A DNA stretch of 64,000 nucleotides from Bacillota bacterium (GCA_023415835.1 JAEZJK010000075.1:1-64000), one strand, 5' to 3'. Positions 1 to 8,996 are shown, counted from the stretch's first letter. Notes: generated from the letters alone by a model not told the origin. Program-made: numbers and translations.

Positions 1-40
1 TACGGGTAGCAAGTAACAAGCTTATCGCGTGTGGCAGATC

Positions 41-90
41 GTACCAACGCCGTTTAGGCGTGGCTAGTAATAAAGGGCTATGCCCGTTAA
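41..90. repeat. REP-like short hairpins
   Basis: Two short hairpins sit just inside the left edge: ACGCC-GTTTA-GGCGT (47-61) and GGGC-TAT-GCCC (75-85). The context ACCAACGCC...GGCTA is shared with a second hairpin cluster near 30390. They look like extragenic palindromes rather than coding sequence, but the left side of the element is cut by the window edge. Confidence 0.35.
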
Positions 91-97
91 TGAAAAA

Positions 98-116
98 CCC
101 CCGGCTGTGCCGGGGG
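98..116 (-). terminator. Rho-independent terminator of yyaC
   Basis: An 8-bp perfect GC stem (CCCCCGGC / GCCGGGGG) with a 3-nt loop is followed, on the minus strand, by five T (complement of A93-97). This is where a yyaC transcript would end. On the plus strand the hairpin is followed by ATATTTATTT, so it may also stop transcripts entering from the left. Confidence 0.75.
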
Positions 117-260
117 ATATTTATTTACTCCTGAAAGGCTGGTTCTGAAATAAGCCTTTACCCCGGCCTATCATGACATTCGAAAGATAAAAAAGCCTAT
201 AAGGTTAATATTAGATACTCTTGCCTCAAGCCTCATATCTCATGCCTTTCCCCCTATTTA

Positions 261-914
261 CTATTGAGTTGTAGTCTCAAGACGCAAGGAATCAGGTTCA
301 GTCTCAAACTGCGGGATTTGAAAATGATAATAATTTGAAATGTCTTTGGCAATTCCCTCGCTAATTGTTTCGGCCATTTTCATGACCAAATTTAACCTGG
401 TGTTTTGGAGGACCATGTATTCCATAAATCCACCAACATTAACGATTCCTACGATATGGAGGTCTCCTACAGCAGGGAGGGTTTTATTGACACCGGTTCC
501 CGGTTGGAGGGGCCCTTCTTTGATGCTAATATAACCGACACTTTCTGAACGTCCCAGGCAAGCGTCAACAGCGATAATGAATGATTTGGGATAGCTATCG
601 TCAATTATTTTAAGGGTATCTTGAAGGTTAACGGCATGGACCGGTTCATCAAGTGTTCCAAAGATAGGTATGTTTGCCATGCAATCCATTGATTTTAATT
701 TGGTGCCAACCAATGGCCCCAGGCTGTCACCGGTTGAACGGTCAGTCCCAATACAAAGGATAATTAATTGTGAGGCCTGATCATATAATTGAGTAATAAA
801 CAAATCCAAATTTGCCTGGAAGATGGAGATAGCGGAAGGATGATCGATATGGACTCGGGAATTATATTTAAAAAGATCTTTAGGATTTTTTTTCTTGATT
901 AGCTGGTTCCACAT
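261..914 (-). CDS. yyaC: YyaC/DUF1256 spore protease-like protein
   Basis: 217 aa, close to the length of Bacillus YyaC. It shows the family's glycine-rich motif IGTDRSTGDSLGPLVG (about residues 55-70), then a VDACLG strand and the late motif VNKTLPAVGDLHIVGIVN. The fold is related to the germination protease GPR that degrades small acid-soluble spore proteins, but the catalytic role of YyaC itself is not established. There is no signal peptide, so it should be cytoplasmic in the sporulating cell. The ATG is preceded by GGGAGAAA. It is divergent from the VanW-like gene and ends at a strong hairpin terminator. It is one of two sporulation-type genes here, and hence evidence for an endospore former. 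Confidence 0.85.
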   Translation of the reverse strand: MWNQLIKKKNPKDLFKYNSRVHIDHPSAISIFQANLDLFITQLYDQASQLIILCIGTDRSTGDSLGPLVGTKLKSMDCMANIPIFGTLDEPVHAVNLQDTLKIIDDSYPKSFIIAVDACLGRSESVGYISIKEGPLQPGTGVNKTLPAVGDLHIVGIVNVGGFMEYMVLQNTRLNLVMKMAETISEGIAKDISNYYHFQIPQFETEPDSLRLETTTQ

Positions 915-943
915 TTTAGAGTTTCTCCCATATAGCCGTCCAC

Positions 944-960
944 GTCAATTTCCAATTGAC
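944..960. promoter_or_regulatory. Inverted repeat upstream of yyaC
   Basis: GTCAATT-TCC-AATTGAC, a 7-bp perfect dyad with a 3-nt loop, lies 30 nt upstream of the yyaC start. It could be an operator or a leader hairpin. No protein can be assigned from sequence. Confidence 0.35.
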
Positions 961-1122
961 CCAAGTACTGAATGGAAATGATTGGCATTGATTGACAAGC
1001 ATCGATAATATTTTTTGATCAGATGGTTTATTTTATGCCTATAGCCTGGGGAGTATACTAGATTTATTAATGATCGCTAATTATTCATTGAACACTGACT
1101 TTTTATATTGGAGGGGCGGGTT

Positions 1123-2490
1123 TTGGAATTTTCGATAAAAAGACGGATGGAAATAATACTATTCAGTGGAAAAATAGTGATTGGCACGCTACTATTTTTG
1201 TCAATCAGTTTAATTACCGTTTATTTGATATGGAGCGAAGGAAGGATTTTACCCGGAGTAACGGTGGGCGGAATCAGATTGGGCGGGATGAAGTCGCACG
1301 AAGCTACTAAGGTGCTTGCGGAACAAATGGAAGCCCCGGCTGAGAAAAGAGTTATTTTGATCTATAAAAAACGCCCATTAAATTTAGTCCTCAATTCAGT
1401 AGGTATTAAGCTAGATATTGCCAAGACTATTGCTAAAGCTTACCAAATAGGCAGGGACGGTTCTTTTTGGCGGCAAATGGCGTCGCGATTGAGGATCTAC
1501 CGTCAGGGTTATATTGTGAAGCCAGTTTTTAATAATAATCCAGTCCCTTTAAACTCATTTTTCCATTTACTTGAGGCCGGTATCGCCATTGAGCCGATCC
1601 GTTCGGTAATAATAGTCAACCGGGAGGGCGAAATATCTTACTCTCCTAGCCGTATCGGAATAGTTATTGATCAGGCGGGGCTAACCGAGAAACTGGAAAT
1701 GGCGGCATTGCAGAAGGAGGATTCGGTTGTTGAAATTCCAACTAAAAAAGTGATCCCAGCATTAACTGAAAATGATATTAAAAGATGGGGGATGGATCAG
1801 GTCCTGGGGATATTTACCACCAAATACGAACTCGCAGATGAAGGCCGGGTCAATAATCTCTTAATTGCAAATAGCGCGATTAATAATGTTATCGTATATC
1901 CCGGCCAGGACTTTTCCTTCAATACCTGGGTTGGTCCCCGGGTCACCGAGGTTGGTTACAAAGAAGCCCCAGTGATATATTTGGGTAAACTTATCCCCGG
2001 AGTAGGCGGAGGAGTCTGTCAAGTATCCTCAACTTTATACAATGCCGCTTTATTGGCTAACCTAAAAATTGTTCAAAGAATGAATCATTCTATACCAAGC
2101 GTTTATGTACCTTTGGCCAGGGACGCTACGGTTGTTGATGATGGTGTCGACTTAATCATTGAAAACACTAGTAACTTTCCAATATTATTAGTATCCAACG
2201 TTAAACCCCCTTATTTAACAGTTGCCGTTTTAGGAAGAAAAACCGACTGGAAAAGCATTAAGTTAGAAACCAAGATTATCGAGACTTACCCTTTTAAAAC
2301 CAAATCAACTCCTGACCAAACCCTTGCTAGGGGAAGCAAAAACAAAATAAAGAGTGGGCGTAAAGGTATCAAAGCAGAATTATGGAGGACGATTGAATTT
2401 TTAGATGGGGCATTAAAGAAAGAATTGGTAAATACCAGTATATATCCGGCTCAACCTGAAGAATATAAAATAGGGGTAAAACTAGATTGA
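1123..2490 (+). CDS. VanW family protein, membrane anchored
   Basis: 455 aa from TTG at 1123, chosen because GGAGGGG (1110-1116) lies 6 nt upstream; a longer TTG frame begins at 1108 inside that ribosome site. One N-terminal membrane segment (about residues 12-36) is followed by a PG_binding_4-like region (about 65-210) and a VanW domain with the signature GGGVCQVSSTLYNAA near residue 295. The domain pair is common in Firmicutes envelope proteins and is thought to bind peptidoglycan; VanW was named from a vancomycin cluster, but the function is unknown. Nothing here suggests resistance. The basic C-terminal tail is about 80 residues long. It probably forms a unit with the glycosyltransferase 47 bp downstream. 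Confidence 0.85.
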   Translation: MEFSIKRRMEIILFSGKIVIGTLLFLSISLITVYLIWSEGRILPGVTVGGIRLGGMKSHEATKVLAEQMEAPAEKRVILIYKKRPLNLVLNSVGIKLDIAKTIAKAYQIGRDGSFWRQMASRLRIYRQGYIVKPVFNNNPVPLNSFFHLLEAGIAIEPIRSVIIVNREGEISYSPSRIGIVIDQAGLTEKLEMAALQKEDSVVEIPTKKVIPALTENDIKRWGMDQVLGIFTTKYELADEGRVNNLLIANSAINNVIVYPGQDFSFNTWVGPRVTEVGYKEAPVIYLGKLIPGVGGGVCQVSSTLYNAALLANLKIVQRMNHSIPSVYVPLARDATVVDDGVDLIIENTSNFPILLVSNVKPPYLTVAVLGRKTDWKSIKLETKIIETYPFKTKSTPDQTLARGSKNKIKSGRKGIKAELWRTIEFLDGALKKELVNTSIYPAQPEEYKIGVKLD

Positions 2491-2537
2491 ATGGTTGCCA
2501 GGGAAGCGGATAAGGAGCGATTAGCACGGGGCCGGTT

Positions 2538-3548
2538 GTGTATAAGAAAGTGGTAGGGCTTTGTTTTAGCCCTTTAGGAGATGCTTTATTTACAACACCT
2601 GCGATTCGGGCTTTACGGTTCAACCTGCCGGAAGCCCAAATAGTAATTTTGGCTAATCAATTAGGGGTGGAAGTTTTTAAGAGAAACCCTTATCAAATTG
2701 AAGTCGTGAATTGTTTAGACCAGTGGGATTTACTAAAAAAAACGGTTGAAATCCGTAAATCCGGTTTTGATTTGGCGTTGGGCCTCTCTCAAATCGGTAG
2801 CTTTTTTACAAGATTTTGTAGTACTCCTTTTCGGAGTGATTTTTTTTCAATTTCCGAAAAAAATTCTTTATCCGTAGTTAAATTATGCCTGGAAGTGTTA
2901 ATCCAGGCAGGGTTAGCGGTCAATACCTACGAGACGGAATTCTGGCTTAGTGAGTCTGAGCGAGATACAGTCGGCCTTTTTCTAAAAAAAGCAGGGTGTG
3001 ACGGTGGTAAACCAATAATCGCAGTTCATTGCGGCGGGCATTATTTTGCCAGAAAACGCTGGCCGCTGCAAAATTTTATCAGATTAATCGAAGCTATCAT
3101 TGAGGAATCTTCTTATCAGGTAATGCTGGTGGGAGGAAAAGAGGACGTGGAAGATGCTGCCATAATCGATTCAATTATACCGGAGGTAATTAATACGGTA
3201 GGCCGGTTTTCTCTGGGAGAAACAGCTGCCCTGCTCCGAAGGTGCAAACTGTTAATCGCTAATGACTCGGGACCGCTGCATTTGGGGGCGGCGATCGGTA
3301 TTCCCACCGTCGGCCTTTTCGGCCCCACCACCCCTGAACAATTTTACCCTTACCGCCAACCCTTACACCGTTGTATTTATAAAAAACTTTCATGCAGCCC
3401 TTGTTATCGATTTGGCGGAGGGCTTTGGCAGTATTTGCCCCGTTGTTCAAAAGCCTATTGTATGGAGGCGATTGAAGTCAGCGAAGTATTGGGGCTTATT
3501 ATGGATAAGGTTTCAACTGGAATGAACGCAATAGTCGAGGTGACGTGA
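2538..3548 (+). CDS. Glycosyltransferase family 9 (ADP-heptose:LPS heptosyltransferase type)
   Basis: 336 aa with a GTG start. The N-terminus FSPLGDALFTTPAIRAL is the usual GT9 start and fixes the GTG even though the nearest purine-rich ribosome site (AAGGAG, 2511) is distant. The second Rossmann half carries VHCGGHYFARKRWP and the sugar-nucleotide motif NDSGPLHLGAAIGIPTVGLFGP (about residues 241-262). Family members move heptose or a related sugar from an ADP-sugar to lipid A-core acceptors at the inner leaflet. In this window it supports an LPS-like outer layer, although GT9 proteins also occur in Firmicutes without LPS. A Cys-rich stretch near residues 280-320 is unusual. It overlaps the next gene. 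Confidence 0.85.
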   Translation: MYKKVVGLCFSPLGDALFTTPAIRALRFNLPEAQIVILANQLGVEVFKRNPYQIEVVNCLDQWDLLKKTVEIRKSGFDLALGLSQIGSFFTRFCSTPFRSDFFSISEKNSLSVVKLCLEVLIQAGLAVNTYETEFWLSESERDTVGLFLKKAGCDGGKPIIAVHCGGHYFARKRWPLQNFIRLIEAIIEESSYQVMLVGGKEDVEDAAIIDSIIPEVINTVGRFSLGETAALLRRCKLLIANDSGPLHLGAAIGIPTVGLFGPTTPEQFYPYRQPLHRCIYKKLSCSPCYRFGGGLWQYLPRCSKAYCMEAIEVSEVLGLIMDKVSTGMNAIVEVT

Positions 3549-3549
3549 G

Positions 3550-4554
3550 ATCGCTAACCAAAACAAAATACAAAAAAGCATCTGGTACACGGTACTCTTT
3601 AGTATTATCGGCTTGGTTGTGATTTTTAGAGGGATCGCTAAAGATTCTTTGAAGTTTGACCTAAATAGGATTAAATTCCCGTTTCTTGGGTTTGGCTTTA
3701 TAGCGCTCTTAATAGTATGGCTCTCCAAAGCATTTCGAATCTATGTAGTTACCCGTGGGATGGGTCAAAAAATCACTCTCGGGGATTGTTTTCAAATTTA
3801 TTTGGCTTCCTGTTTTGTGTCACATGTTACTCCTTTTAATGCCGGAGGGACACCTCTTCAAATATATTTGCTTCATAAAAAAGGGCTAAGCCTTGGCAGG
3901 GCGACTGCTGTAACCACAATCGACTTGGGATTGCATTCAATCGTATATTTATTAATTTTAATTGGAACGTTCTCTTTGAATCTCGGTTTTTTGAAACAAA
4001 TAGGTTTTTTAGAAGCAGGGTTGGTTTGGGAAGGATTGGCGGTAATAACTTTTTTAATATTACTCGGTGGGATATTGTATTATCTAATTCGGTTAAGATG
4101 GGCTAATAAAATTGGTTCATTCGTAGCGGAAAAAGGTTGGCTAAAACGGCTGCGGCAGGAGTTGTTTTTATTTAAAGAAGGCTCTCAATTATTAATCAAA
4201 AGCAACTGGCCGGCTATGCTTAAAGCGGTGATGGCAAGTATTTCATATTGGTTTTTTTATCTATTATTGGCTCCGATTATCATGTTAGCCATGGGTAAAC
4301 CGGTGGATTTTTTCGGCTTGATGTATAGTCAATTAATTTTTAACGTAGCCCAACCCCTCATTCCCACCCCGGGAGGGAGCGGGGGTGCGGAAGTACTTTT
4401 ATCATACCTGTTTCGTGGCATAACAGGTGATCAAGGGTTGGGTTTATTTGTTTTATTATGGAGAATATATACTTTTTTCAGCTCTTTACTGGCCGGCGGT
4501 TTTTTCTTTTGGAGGTTAACTATCTGTAAAGAGGCTGATCCTTTGCGAAAATAA
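3550..4554 (+). CDS. UPF0104 / lysylphosphatidylglycerol synthase transmembrane family protein
   Basis: About 334 aa, polytopic with seven or eight membrane segments. It belongs to the family that resembles the flippase half of MprF (motif SHVTPFNAGGTPLQIYLL, later PTPGGSGGAEVLLSYLF). The first ATG/GTG/TTG in frame is TTG 3613, which would cut off the first membrane helix. Coding clearly continues upstream (NKIQKSIWYTVLFSIIG) to an in-frame stop at 3541, with no standard start between. ATC at 3550, 6 nt after GAGGTGA, is the tentative start used here. GTG 3545, overlapping the previous stop as GTGA, would need a -1 shift at the A-run 3572-3577. Its likely role is lipid or glycolipid handling beside the GT9 gene. 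Confidence 0.72.
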   Translation: MANQNKIQKSIWYTVLFSIIGLVVIFRGIAKDSLKFDLNRIKFPFLGFGFIALLIVWLSKAFRIYVVTRGMGQKITLGDCFQIYLASCFVSHVTPFNAGGTPLQIYLLHKKGLSLGRATAVTTIDLGLHSIVYLLILIGTFSLNLGFLKQIGFLEAGLVWEGLAVITFLILLGGILYYLIRLRWANKIGSFVAEKGWLKRLRQELFLFKEGSQLLIKSNWPAMLKAVMASISYWFFYLLLAPIIMLAMGKPVDFFGLMYSQLIFNVAQPLIPTPGGSGGAEVLLSYLFRGITGDQGLGLFVLLWRIYTFFSSLLAGGFFFWRLTICKEADPLRK

Positions 4555-4621
4555 TAAACCTAAAATTAATTCATGAAAAATAATCTTCCGTACAAACTAT
4601 AGTATTGGAGGATGATTTTTC

Positions 4622-6706
4622 ATGGGGCGCCAATTATTGAAAGCTTTTGAAATAAAACGGCAAAAGCCTGATTTTTCGACTGGGGAGATTGGGGGCTGGC
4701 TGTTACCGTCTTGGTTTATCAAGCAAAGTAACCCCTTAAGCGCAGGTTATGTTTTTGGGAAATATCGATTTGCTAATGTATGTTATCGCAATTGGACTGC
4801 GTTTAGTAATGAGAAGGGTGAACAAGCCTTACTAATTGATAGGGAAGGGACAATCTCGTTTCCGAAAATTGGGGTTTCGGTTGAAGTATGGATCAACGAT
4901 GGCGAAACCCTTTATACACCCGGCCGGTTTCTTCAAACTGAACAAACGGCGTCCCCGGAATTTCTTTGTATTGAAACCAAAAGCAGATTTCAAAACGGAA
5001 CCTGTAAAAGCCGGCTCTTTCCAATGGAAGGGTTCCGAGACGCTTCGTTCGGGTTCGACCTAGAACTTTATGCAACGGGTGAATCTGCTTTCAGAAACTA
5101 TTTAATCTTGCTGGTGGTACGGCCATTTGACCATAATGGGTTAACGGCAATTAATCGATTGGAATTAAAAAACAAGCGTATTAAGCTAAATAATATCGAG
5201 CTGATTCAATTAGAAACCGAACCTAAGATAGTATTTTGCACCCATGCCGGGTTAGGGGATGTCACCGAATATTTTAAATTAGAACGGAATAATTTAACAG
5301 TTACCTCTATGGATGGAAGTTGTACCGGTTTGATCGGTTATTCGATTCGCCCGGCGGATCAGACTGGAATCAAACTGTTTTATAAACCCGGTTCTTTCAA
5401 AATTTTTGCAAAGCAGGAAGGCGATTTTTCCAAGGGATGGTTTTTTGAAAGCAAACAAATTTGGCTTAGCCGCGACATTTTGCAACATCAGATGTTAAAG
5501 ATCACCCCTGAAATAGATCTTATCTACCATAACAATCTTAATTACCTTAAAATGTTTAATGGACCTTCCTCTGATCTAGTTGATGTTTACCACATCCTCG
5601 CCTTAAACCGTTTTGCGTTTTTGACTCAAAGCAGGGCGTGCCTTCTAAAGGTTTTAAAAAAAGTCCGTTGGGATGGTTCTCTTCCCAGCGGTTCTTTGAC
5701 ACCAGGAAAACTGATTTATGCCCTGACCGACTACTATCAATTTAGTGGTGACCAAAAATTAGTTAGGGATAACTGGCAGATTTTAAAACGGATCGGGTTT
5801 TGGCTTGTTCAAAATCAAACATACCTAATAAACAATTTAAGCCCGGAGTGTTACGATAATTTGGTATGGATCTGCGCTTCATTTAAAGCTATAGTTTTAT
5901 TGAGTGATGTTAATAATGACTTTGAAAATTATACGATTTTCAATCAACATTATCAGGAACTTTGGCCGCAGATTTTAGGATTTTTTTCACGAAAGTTTAA
6001 AGATAATACTGGCGGCAGTTTTAAAAAAAATTGGCCAACCAGTCAGGCTGTTGCAGGCCTTTGCCTTTCATATCCACTACGGTTATTCCAGAGGAACGAA
6101 AGATTTATTAGGGAGTGGTTGAATCAGGTTATTGATAAATCTACCTTTAATGGCGGAGTAATCTCACCGCTGGAATTTCAAGGGGTCGATCTGGGATTGA
6201 CTGCCCGGTTGGGCATGGCCTTATTACGGGAAGGGCGGGAATACGATTCGGTATTCAAGTTATTAATAGATACAGTAAGCCCTACAGGAAGCTGGCCGGA
6301 TCGGATCCACCTTTTTTCTGGCGGGGGAATAGGCTTCGCAGGGCATGATCCAGAAGTATGTTGCTACTTCTTACTATTGCTACGAAACATAATGGTTATG
6401 GAAGAGGGAGAGACCCTTTATTTGTTGCCCGGTATTTTTACCAGTAAAGTCTGGAAGCGCCAAAACATTGAATTAAGACGCCTTCCAACTACTTTTGGGG
6501 AAATTTCCCTAAGATTACATAACATTAGTGAAATTGCCCAGATTGAATTTAATGCTTGTTTCAGGGAAAAACCCCAGCAAATTAGATTAATACTTTCTGC
6601 ATATGACCGTTTACTTTATACGGATTCAGAAACCCTCCGCATTGGTGAGCACGTTGAATTAGGACCTGATTTTAAAATAGTTAGGCTCCGCCGTGGTTCA
6701 CCATAA
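4622..6706 (+). CDS. Hypothetical protein, (alpha/alpha)6-barrel glycosidase-like
   Basis: 694 aa; ATG with GGAGG about 12 nt upstream. There is no signal peptide or membrane segment, so it is predicted cytosolic. The N-terminal half (1-300) is beta-rich. Residues about 310-600 have the helical-hairpin pattern of six-hairpin glycosidases (WDGSLPSGS, LIYALTDYYQFSGDQKLVRDNWQILKRIGFWL split over two helices, later SGGGIGFAGHDPE), as in GH15-like and amylo-alpha-1,6-glucosidase-like proteins. A short beta domain closes the protein. I cannot name catalytic acids. The gene follows GT9 and UPF0104, so a role in a surface or storage glycan is an inference. It could also be a non-catalytic member of the clan. 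Confidence 0.6.
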   Translation: MGRQLLKAFEIKRQKPDFSTGEIGGWLLPSWFIKQSNPLSAGYVFGKYRFANVCYRNWTAFSNEKGEQALLIDREGTISFPKIGVSVEVWINDGETLYTPGRFLQTEQTASPEFLCIETKSRFQNGTCKSRLFPMEGFRDASFGFDLELYATGESAFRNYLILLVVRPFDHNGLTAINRLELKNKRIKLNNIELIQLETEPKIVFCTHAGLGDVTEYFKLERNNLTVTSMDGSCTGLIGYSIRPADQTGIKLFYKPGSFKIFAKQEGDFSKGWFFESKQIWLSRDILQHQMLKITPEIDLIYHNNLNYLKMFNGPSSDLVDVYHILALNRFAFLTQSRACLLKVLKKVRWDGSLPSGSLTPGKLIYALTDYYQFSGDQKLVRDNWQILKRIGFWLVQNQTYLINNLSPECYDNLVWICASFKAIVLLSDVNNDFENYTIFNQHYQELWPQILGFFSRKFKDNTGGSFKKNWPTSQAVAGLCLSYPLRLFQRNERFIREWLNQVIDKSTFNGGVISPLEFQGVDLGLTARLGMALLREGREYDSVFKLLIDTVSPTGSWPDRIHLFSGGGIGFAGHDPEVCCYFLLLLRNIMVMEEGETLYLLPGIFTSKVWKRQNIELRRLPTTFGEISLRLHNISEIAQIEFNACFREKPQQIRLILSAYDRLLYTDSETLRIGEHVELGPDFKIVRLRRGSP

Positions 6707-6713
6707 GCATGTC

Positions 6714-6743
6714 TTGACAACACTTTTGTCTGGAAGTTATAAT
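6714..6743 (+). promoter_or_regulatory. Sigma-A-type promoter for yabR
   Basis: TTGACA (6714-6719), an 18-nt spacer and TATAAT (6738-6743), both perfect consensus hexamers. The transcript would start near 6750 and leave a leader of about 130 nt before yabR. Confidence 0.75.
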
Positions 6744-6880
6744 ATATATTATTAAGCGGTTTTCATAATTCCTAAACTCTGAAAAAAGTTGATGATCTCT
6801 GAAATAACCTCCGGGGTTCAGCTGTTTATGAAAACACAAATATGAACGCGATAGGAAGCCGAGGGAGGAATTGTTGAAGT

Positions 6881-7264
6881 ATGGCATTGGAAGTTGGCCA
6901 GATCGTGGAAGGTAAGGTAACGGGTATTACAAATTTCGGCGCTTTTATCGAGCTTTCCAACGGTCAGACTGGTTTGGTTCATATTTCCGAAGTGGCGGAT
7001 GAGTATGTTAAGGATGTTAATCATTTTCTTAAACAAAATGATCTGGTCAAAGTGAAGGTCTTAAATTTGGATAAGGGCAAAATCGGGCTTTCAATCAAAC
7101 AGGCCCAACCCCGTGTTGAACGTGTTCCAAAGCAGAACCACCAAAATTTTGAAGATAAATTAGCTAAGTTTATGAAAGACTCCGATGAAAGGCAATCTAC
7201 TTTACGTAGGAATACAGATGCCAAAAGGGGCGGCCGTGGCGGGGGACGGGCGCCAAGCATGTAA
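6881..7264 (+). CDS. yabR: S1 RNA-binding domain protein, YabR/general stress protein 13 type
   Basis: 127 aa. A single S1 OB-fold fills residues 1-72 (VGQIVEGKVTGITNFGAF, TGLVHISEVADEYVKD, GKIGLSIKQA), followed by a linker and a conserved tail FEDKLAKFMKDSDERQSTLRRN and a Gly/Arg-rich end. The whole length and the tail match Bacillus YabR. RNA or ribosome binding in the cytosol is the expected role; the precise job is unknown. GGGAGG lies 12 nt before ATG, a long but usable spacing. It has its own consensus promoter and a long-stem terminator. In Bacillus yabR sits near divIC and spoIIE, which are absent here. Confidence 0.88.
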   Translation: MALEVGQIVEGKVTGITNFGAFIELSNGQTGLVHISEVADEYVKDVNHFLKQNDLVKVKVLNLDKGKIGLSIKQAQPRVERVPKQNHQNFEDKLAKFMKDSDERQSTLRRNTDAKRGGRGGGRAPSM

Positions 7265-7274
7265 AAGGGAATAA

Positions 7275-7327
7275 ACCGGCGATTAAATGTAATGATTAAT
7301 GTCGTTGCATTTATCAGCCGGTTTTTT
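7275..7327 (+). terminator. Terminator after yabR
   Basis: ACCGGC plus GATTAAATG pairs with CATTTATC plus GCCGGT (7275-7322, one bulge, about 18-nt loop), followed by TTTTTT. It also separates yabR from the convergent gene. Confidence 0.8.
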
Positions 7328-7328
7328 G

Positions 7329-8996
7329 TTATTCTATTACGGTTAGGGAAACGGGGTCGAGATTTATATTTGGGTTCAATTCAGTAATGATCTGATGAAG
7401 ATATTGTATAATATTTGGTTTTTTGCGGAAATAAAAACGTTGGTTGGGTAATTGTAAAGCTATTTCCCCAAAAGTCCAAGGCCTATAAAAGGGACTATTT
7501 ATTTCCTTGGCAATTTCAAGCGCTGTTTGATGATCCCCCGCACTGGCGGAAAGAACTGCTATTTTAGATAGAACCGAAGCCCGATTTACTTCAAGAGCGG
7601 TTGTATCATCATCAATACGGTGGGCAAGTTCGATTGCTTTTTGATATTGCCGATTTCCGGCGTATTGAAGCGCTAGGCGGGCTAACGTACCGGCTCGGAT
7701 GTCAATAGTAAGATAATCGGGGATATAGAATGTAACCAGTTCAAGCGCTTTTTTAAACCCACCGGTTTGACCATAGGCGACTGCTATTTCTGCAAACGCT
7801 TCGGCCCGGTTGAATTCCGGCATAGTTTTGGCTAAAGCGCTGTTCGATTCCAATATTTGAACGGCGTTTTTGTTATCTTGGAGTTCAATAAAACGAAAAG
7901 CAATATAATTCAGAACGGACAATTTTTGAGCTAACTCATAAGATTCAAACTGATTGGCGGTTTTGATGGCTTTTTCAAAATATGAAACCGCTAAGTCTCT
8001 TTTGCCTTCTTTCCCTGCATGGAAGGCAATGTCAGCCAGAGCTTTTACTTTCAAAACGGTGTCTAATGGATTGATTTTAGATACTAATTTGGCGGCCCTT
8101 TCAAACCGGCCGGTTGCCGCAATTTGAGGGATAATGACTCGTAATGTTTTGGCTTGGAGGTTATCGTCTTTGATATTTTCAGCCGTTTTAAGCGCTGTCC
8201 TCAATTTCCCCTTTCTGGCGTAACTTTGCGAAACGATTGACCAAGACTCATCATGGATCAGGGATTTATGTGTTATCAGGCCTTCGGCTGAATCGAATTC
8301 TTCGATTATACAATAAGCTGATATTATTTTTAGGAGAACTTCCGGGAGTTCGCTGTGGGGCATAGTATTAGCGATGGTTTTTGCTTGGCTAAGCAGTTCA
8401 ATGGCCTCGCCCTTTTTCCCAGCCGTCCCTAAAATTTGAGCCATTTCAGCTAGGGCGCCAACTTTAAATGAATCGGAAGATATTGTTTTGACGATTGCTT
8501 TTCCTTCGGTCAGGACTAAAGCGGCTTTTCTAAACTGCCAATTCTTTGAAAACCTGGTGGAAATATCGGCTAATTTGGCAGCTTTCATCAGTTTTAGCTT
8601 ATCATCGAACTGAATTGTATCCAATAGGTTAACTGCATAAAAAGAGCAATCTAACGGATTATTTTCAGCTTCGGCCCTTAATTTAGCCCGGGGAATAATA
8701 TCTTCTTTGAATTCAAGAAAGGGATAGGGTCCGATTGTCAGTTGATTTCTAAATAAATTAATGGCAATTTCGGAGGAAGAATATTTAACAATAATATTAT
8801 CCAATTTAGCAATGGCGCTTTTATAAAGTTTAAAGGCCGAAGCATAGCTCTTGTTTTCCATTTCCCGTGCGGCAATTACCTCTTGACAAGCTTGTTGAAA
8901 ACTCTGGACGATTTTGGCGCCAGGATCAGAAAAACTGGAGAGTAGATAGGTGATTAGTGCCAGCGAAGCTATGATCCAGAATGCTACCTTTTTCAA
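7329..8996 (-). CDS. Membrane-anchored helical-repeat (TPR-like) protein
   Basis: 555 aa from TTG at 8996, chosen because AAGGAG ends 6 nt upstream; a longer TTG frame reaches 9014. The N-terminus MKKVAFWIIASLALITYLLSS is a signal anchor. From about residue 125 onward there are repeated 35-40 residue helical pairs with A..A..Y...G....A..L patterns (for example GKKGEAIELLSQAKTIA, GKEGKRDLAVSYFEKAIKTA, GDHQTALEIAKEI), typical of TPR/Sel1-like solenoids. It probably works as an extracytoplasmic scaffold. No catalytic domain is visible. It stands alone, with 134 bp free upstream and the yabR terminator downstream. I do not recognise a named family beyond the repeats. Confidence 0.7.
   Translation of the reverse strand: MKKVAFWIIASLALITYLLSSFSDPGAKIVQSFQQACQEVIAAREMENKSYASAFKLYKSAIAKLDNIIVKYSSSEIAINLFRNQLTIGPYPFLEFKEDIIPRAKLRAEAENNPLDCSFYAVNLLDTIQFDDKLKLMKAAKLADISTRFSKNWQFRKAALVLTEGKAIVKTISSDSFKVGALAEMAQILGTAGKKGEAIELLSQAKTIANTMPHSELPEVLLKIISAYCIIEEFDSAEGLITHKSLIHDESWSIVSQSYARKGKLRTALKTAENIKDDNLQAKTLRVIIPQIAATGRFERAAKLVSKINPLDTVLKVKALADIAFHAGKEGKRDLAVSYFEKAIKTANQFESYELAQKLSVLNYIAFRFIELQDNKNAVQILESNSALAKTMPEFNRAEAFAEIAVAYGQTGGFKKALELVTFYIPDYLTIDIRAGTLARLALQYAGNRQYQKAIELAHRIDDDTTALEVNRASVLSKIAVLSASAGDHQTALEIAKEINSPFYRPWTFGEIALQLPNQRFYFRKKPNIIQYLHQIITELNPNINLDPVSLTVIE

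Noticed and set aside
1123..2490. Vancomycin-resistance function for the VanW protein
   Set aside because: No other van genes are present; the domain is common in ordinary envelope proteins.
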